Source of the DNA: Lycium barbarum
Taxonomy: Eukaryota; Streptophyta; Magnoliopsida; Solanales; Solanaceae
Assembly: GCF_019175385.1 (NCBI RefSeq)
Contig: NC_083339.1
Coordinates: 29,231,637-29,295,636 of the forward strand
Direction: 5' to 3'
Length of the DNA stretch: 64,000 nucleotides
Under the pieces are notes generated by a model. That model made no database searches. It was not told the DNA's origin and was given only the letters and a program-made list of their open reading frames with translations. Position 1 is the first letter of the stretch; each line of letters opens with the position of its first letter. The position numbers and the translations under genes are program-made. Positions 60,046-64,000 of this stretch are shown piece by piece.

Positions 60046-61680
60046 TGCTACATCTTAGAGATTTTAGATTTGTTTCATTGTGAGTAGACCAACGCAAGCT
60101 TAAGATGAACATGAAGTCCTTACGAGATAAAGGAGAGTATTTGATAACCTTAAGTGCGTACCATAAGATTTTGAAGTCATACAAATTGGTGGAACTAAGT
60201 TCGTCAAAGAAAGTGAAACGCAAGTTGTGTTGAGACGGTTTTGTAACAATTAAGCTAATAATTATTTAGTAACGTCTTGAGGAGGAGCTATAGGGATCCT
60301 TAGATGGTTAATGAAGTGTTATGCGAGTACCAATAAGGTTCCATACGGATTGGAGGTTGAACGAATCGACGGGAATGAGTTTCGAAAATATTTAAGTTGT
60401 ACGGCCACTTATACGGACTGTACTAATTTATACGGCCCGTATAACCCTTCCAGAGAAGGGTAATTCCATGGTGGGATTATACAGCCTATTTATACGGACC
60501 GTATAATTTATACGGACCGTATAAATGGCCGTATAATCGGGTCGGGCCAGTTTTGTTTTATATATGGACGACCCTTGCTCATTTATTTCATTTCTAACAT
60601 TTCCCCAAGTCTTAAAATCTCTAGATCCTCCCTCCAAGCATATCAACACAACCCAAGAGAGATCATAGATCAAATAGCAAGAATCAAAGGATCCAAGTGT
60701 TGGAACGCTCACTAGGGTTTGTAGAACTCAAGATTTTCTTTGGTGTTAAAGTTGGGGTTTCACTCAAGTGAATGATTTGATTCAATGCTTGCTCTTGTGT
60801 GATTAAGGTGAATTTTTATACTTGTTTCCATGTTATTAAGAATGTCTAGATGTTGAATAACTTGATTGAGAGAAAAACAACAAAAGAGGAATTTCAAAGG
60901 TGGGTTGATGATGTTATGGGTAATAAATTGACTTGAGTTGTAATTGTTGGAGTACTTTGGGTATAATCTTGCTATGAATGGTAGTAATGATGATGAGGAA
61001 GTGTGGTATACGTGTGTAGATAGAGTTGTGTTGTAATTGTTCTTATGTGTTGGTTATGAAATGGAGTTTTGGAAATTTAATGAAGTCTCTTAATTACGAA
61101 ATTGATGATAATGTCATTGTTGTTTGGGAGCTATTTTATGATATAATAGGAGTCGATAAAACTGGGGAAATGCTGCCCAATTTTCGCTAGCTCATGAATT
61201 ATTCTAGTTTGAACTTAAGAGTGTCTTTAAGACATAACCTTAGTATGATCCTTTTAAATGTAGATCTTGTGAATGTGGAACGAGAACGTTAAGCGATTAA
61301 GGAGATGTTAAGGTATGTTAAGGCTATTCATTCTTCATTTTTGCATGATCCTATGTTATGAGCCAACAAGCGATTAAATGAGCTTCCATATTACTCTACT
61401 CGTAGAAGCACTACGAGTATTTCAGTCTTTGATCTCCCTATACTCCGTATGATTGTTCCTTCTGTTCATGCGACTTGAGATTACTTATGTTGATGATGTT
61501 ATCTCAAAAGTTGTCCATCAGATGTAATATGACCTTATGTCACTCCAAGAGTTCTATGTATACATTTCAGTTATACATTGCATTCATATACATATGCATA
61601 TTGACCCGTGACCAGAAGGCGTTATATACACGTATATTATATATACATGGGATATGGGAAAATTGATAGGCATTATATAC
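60046..61680 (+). mobile_element. 3' LTR of element C (truncated)
   Basis: Aligns with the first 1,635 or so bases of the 5' LTR (39589 onwards), including palindromes (60405-60540), a TATA box tttatatatgg (60557-60567) and the conserved box (61164-61184). It stops at the equivalent of 41222; the last about 860 bases, including the twin hairpin and the LTR terminus, are deleted. Confidence 0.85.
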
Positions 61681-63115
61681 GCGGAAGGGGAAGGTGAAAG
61701 AGTGATTTATCGGTGTTTATTGTTCAGCCATCCAGGTAGGTTATGGCTTACCCTTAGTGAGACTTCGTATAGCGAAGCATATATTTAGATTATATCATCC
61801 GAGAAAGTATGTAAACCTTTGGGTGTGAAATTGGATTGGATATTGTCTTAGGTTGGGCCCTGTTGCGTGATTGAGGCTAGCCACCCCGTTGTGTTGAGAT
61901 TTGATTGTTTGATTGTTTTGGCTTGATGACACGTGTTGTTAGTAGATATTGGAATCTATTGTTCTATCTTGATTATGATATTATTGGCATACCCACTGTT
62001 GATATTTGTGATGCTTATATATTGTTGGCGTACCCATTGTTGGTACCTATGATATTGAGCATGATTATTGATGTTGATCATGCATTGCACGCACTCTCAT
62101 TATTTATGATATACTGTTGAGACACTGTTGGTACTTGATGAAACACTTTGATGAGCTGCGCTCGATTATAAATTAACAGTGACGTAAGAGTTCGATATCC
62201 GATGTTAGTTCCGGAATTATGGATTGAGTGAGCGCATAGACTTCGCGAGTCTCCCAGGGTGGTGCCGGTGAGAACCCCCCGTGGGCAAAAATCTGGGGTA
62301 TCGTCTGTCTGTTGCGAAAAGATCCGAGATGAGTGGCACTTAGACTTCACGAGTCACCTTGGGTTGTGTTACCGAGATATCGATATTTCCATCCGGAGTA
62401 CATGTGTATACAACATTTGCATGGCATTGCATTGCATCCATACATTATTGCATTGCATTGCATCACAACTTACATTGATATGATTTGGTGTTGTACTTGT
62501 GATATTGGATTGGGATTTGATATATTGAGACTTAGCACATTTGGGGTAAGATGCTCTACTTACGCGATGACGTGTACTTGGCTTTGATTATCTTTGACTT
62601 ATACTTGTTGTTTTATCTGCCTATCTTGCTTTATTGTCTGAATTATGTTAGCTATGCTTAGTCGGCCGATGATACCTACCAGTACCGTTATTTTGTACTG
62701 ACCTGCACTTGCTGCATTCCTTTATGAATGCAGAGTATCGGGTTGGGTCTGCTTCCATCTATCGTGGTTGATCGTCGTCATCAGTATTGTTGCGAGTTTT
62801 CAGGGTGAGCACATATGTTCGCTGCCTTGAAGACTCTTCCTATTTTATGTCTTACTATTTCTATTCTGAGACATAGACAGATTTTGGTAATATTATTCCA
62901 GACTTGTATAATTTTCATTAGATTCTCTTTTATGACTTAGACTAGACCCTGGGGGTATTTTCCTTATTCTGTACTATTTTTATTATATATTATTGTGAGA
63001 CTTACGTATATATTCTTTTTCGCTTCACGTCTTTACTTATCGTTGGGTTGAGGGTTCGCTTACCGAGGTGGGAAGGGTAAGTTCCTGCACGACTTAGTCC
63101 AAATGGGTCATGACA
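61681..63115 (+). mobile_element. 3' LTR of element F, second part
   Basis: From gcggaaggggaaggtg it matches 17625-18999 of the 5' LTR and then supplies the last about 85 bases missing there, ending gggtcatgaca at 63115. It includes the ctgcattc/gaatgcag hairpin (62715-62736). Confidence 0.82.
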
Positions 63116-64000
63116 AGTCACATACAAGGATCCCAACACAATCCATATCAAATCCAACAACAATCCAAATCACGCTCAACACATAACAGAGACAACAAAA
63201 TGCAATAGAAATATATGCCAAATCTCAGTATATCAACTCTGAATCCATCAATCACAACCATATCACGCATCTAAAGTCAATTGTGCCAAGTCTCAGAGAT
63301 TTCAATCACTAGTCCATATCATAATTAACCAAGAGAGAGGATAAGATGCAAAGCAAAATGCACATGATATGTATGCAATGCATATACTAGTACACATGTA
63401 CTCCGACAAGGGAACATCAAGTGTTAGCTGCACAACCCATGGGGGACCTGCGAAGTCCATATACCGGTCACTCCACACACAACTCAAAGATGACTCAACG
63501 TGCAATACCAGTCACTCCGAACACTGCCTAAAGATGACACAACATGCAATACCAGTCATTCCGCACACAACCCAGAGATGACTCAATATCCAATATGGGT
63601 CAGATAGATAAGTGTTTCTATATCAGTCACTCCGCACACAGCCCAGAGATGACTTAATATTCAATATGTCTTGGAAGAATACCGGTCACTTCGCACACAA
63701 CCCAGAGGTGACTTGTATCAATATGTCTCAATGCATCTGTATTTCCTTCTCATTTCCCATCATCAGTACCATATCAATGCAATATCAATATATCATGGAA
63801 ATGAGTATGAATACAATGCAAGTGTAATATCAACAAATAAATCAATCCCAAACAGTACCACACATAGGCACAAAAGTAATATTATCAATAAGGCTAGCTA
63901 CACAACAGGCTACAACAAATTCACAGTTCTTCTCTCAATATCAACAAAGTAAGGTACCATAGTATCATAATTATGATATATAACTAACCACCAATATCCT
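63116..64000 (-). mobile_element. LTR 'K', second part, minus strand
   Basis: Continues the F-related minus-strand LTR interrupted at 16366: gtgccaagtctcag, gtacacatgtactccg and gcacaacccatgggggacct correspond to the reverse complement of F LTR segments near 18470, 18340 and 18300. It runs past the end of the window. The short ORFs here are not genes. Confidence 0.6.
63461..63715. repeat. 44-bp tandem repeat, about five units, in LTR K
   Basis: Unit begins ataccagtcactccgcacac and includes cccagagatgact. Units start at 63461, 63505 and 63549 (exact 44-bp spacing), then about 63620 and 63679 with longer spacers. F LTRs have only one or two such units. Confidence 0.85.

Overview
This is a repeat-dense plant nuclear window, most likely from a Solanaceae species. 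That family is inferred from the SINE types, the 'cctccgtcccaatttatgtg' MITE and the style of the gypsy LTRs; no species is diagnosed. About 7 kb on the left holds one intact host gene. Most of the rest is a nest of LTR retrotransposons with 2.1-2.8 kb LTRs.

Layout. 1-1725: part of a minus-strand LTR (A) inserted in a decayed Ty1/copia element (1726-4135). 4679-7384: a four-exon Nudix hydrolase gene (CoA-diphosphatase type, 265 aa) on the minus strand, with a SINE and two MITEs in its last intron; a second SINE and a TIR element lie upstream. 9848-15253: a decayed CACTA transposon with Transposase_24-like exons on the minus strand and a plus-strand coding fragment that is split by a solo LTR (I, 11867-14173). 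15254-64000: the nest.

The nest, outside to inside. LTR J (15254-15754) is cut by minus LTR K (15755-16366, resuming at 63116-64000). K is cut by a Ty3/gypsy element F on the plus strand (16367-63115). F holds LTR H (19000-~21848), the G array (22524-34735, target duplication agatg) and gypsy element C (39589-61680) inside its 3' LTR. C holds a complete minus-strand element D of 10,013 bp (44342-54354, target duplication gctcc) and solo LTR E (55229-58032, target duplication catgc). All gag-pol frames of F, C and D carry stops or frameshifts.

The G array is unusual. It reads LTR-internal-LTR-internal-LTR inside one target duplication, and its 2.2 kb internal domains have primer-binding sites and polypurine tracts but no gag or pol. 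G and C share a leader between primer-binding site and gag, which suggests that C-like relatives could have served G in trans.

Comparing the different LTRs shows structure that ORF annotation does not explain: (1) clusters of family-specific short palindromes just upstream of the TATA box; (2) a paired-hairpin element whose stems differ between families but keep pairing; (3) a perfect 8-bp hairpin just before the polypurine tract, with one compensatory base-pair change; (4) a nearly invariant 19-nt box. These are the best candidates here for undescribed functional RNA or DNA elements. Everything was read by eye; no alignments or searches were run.
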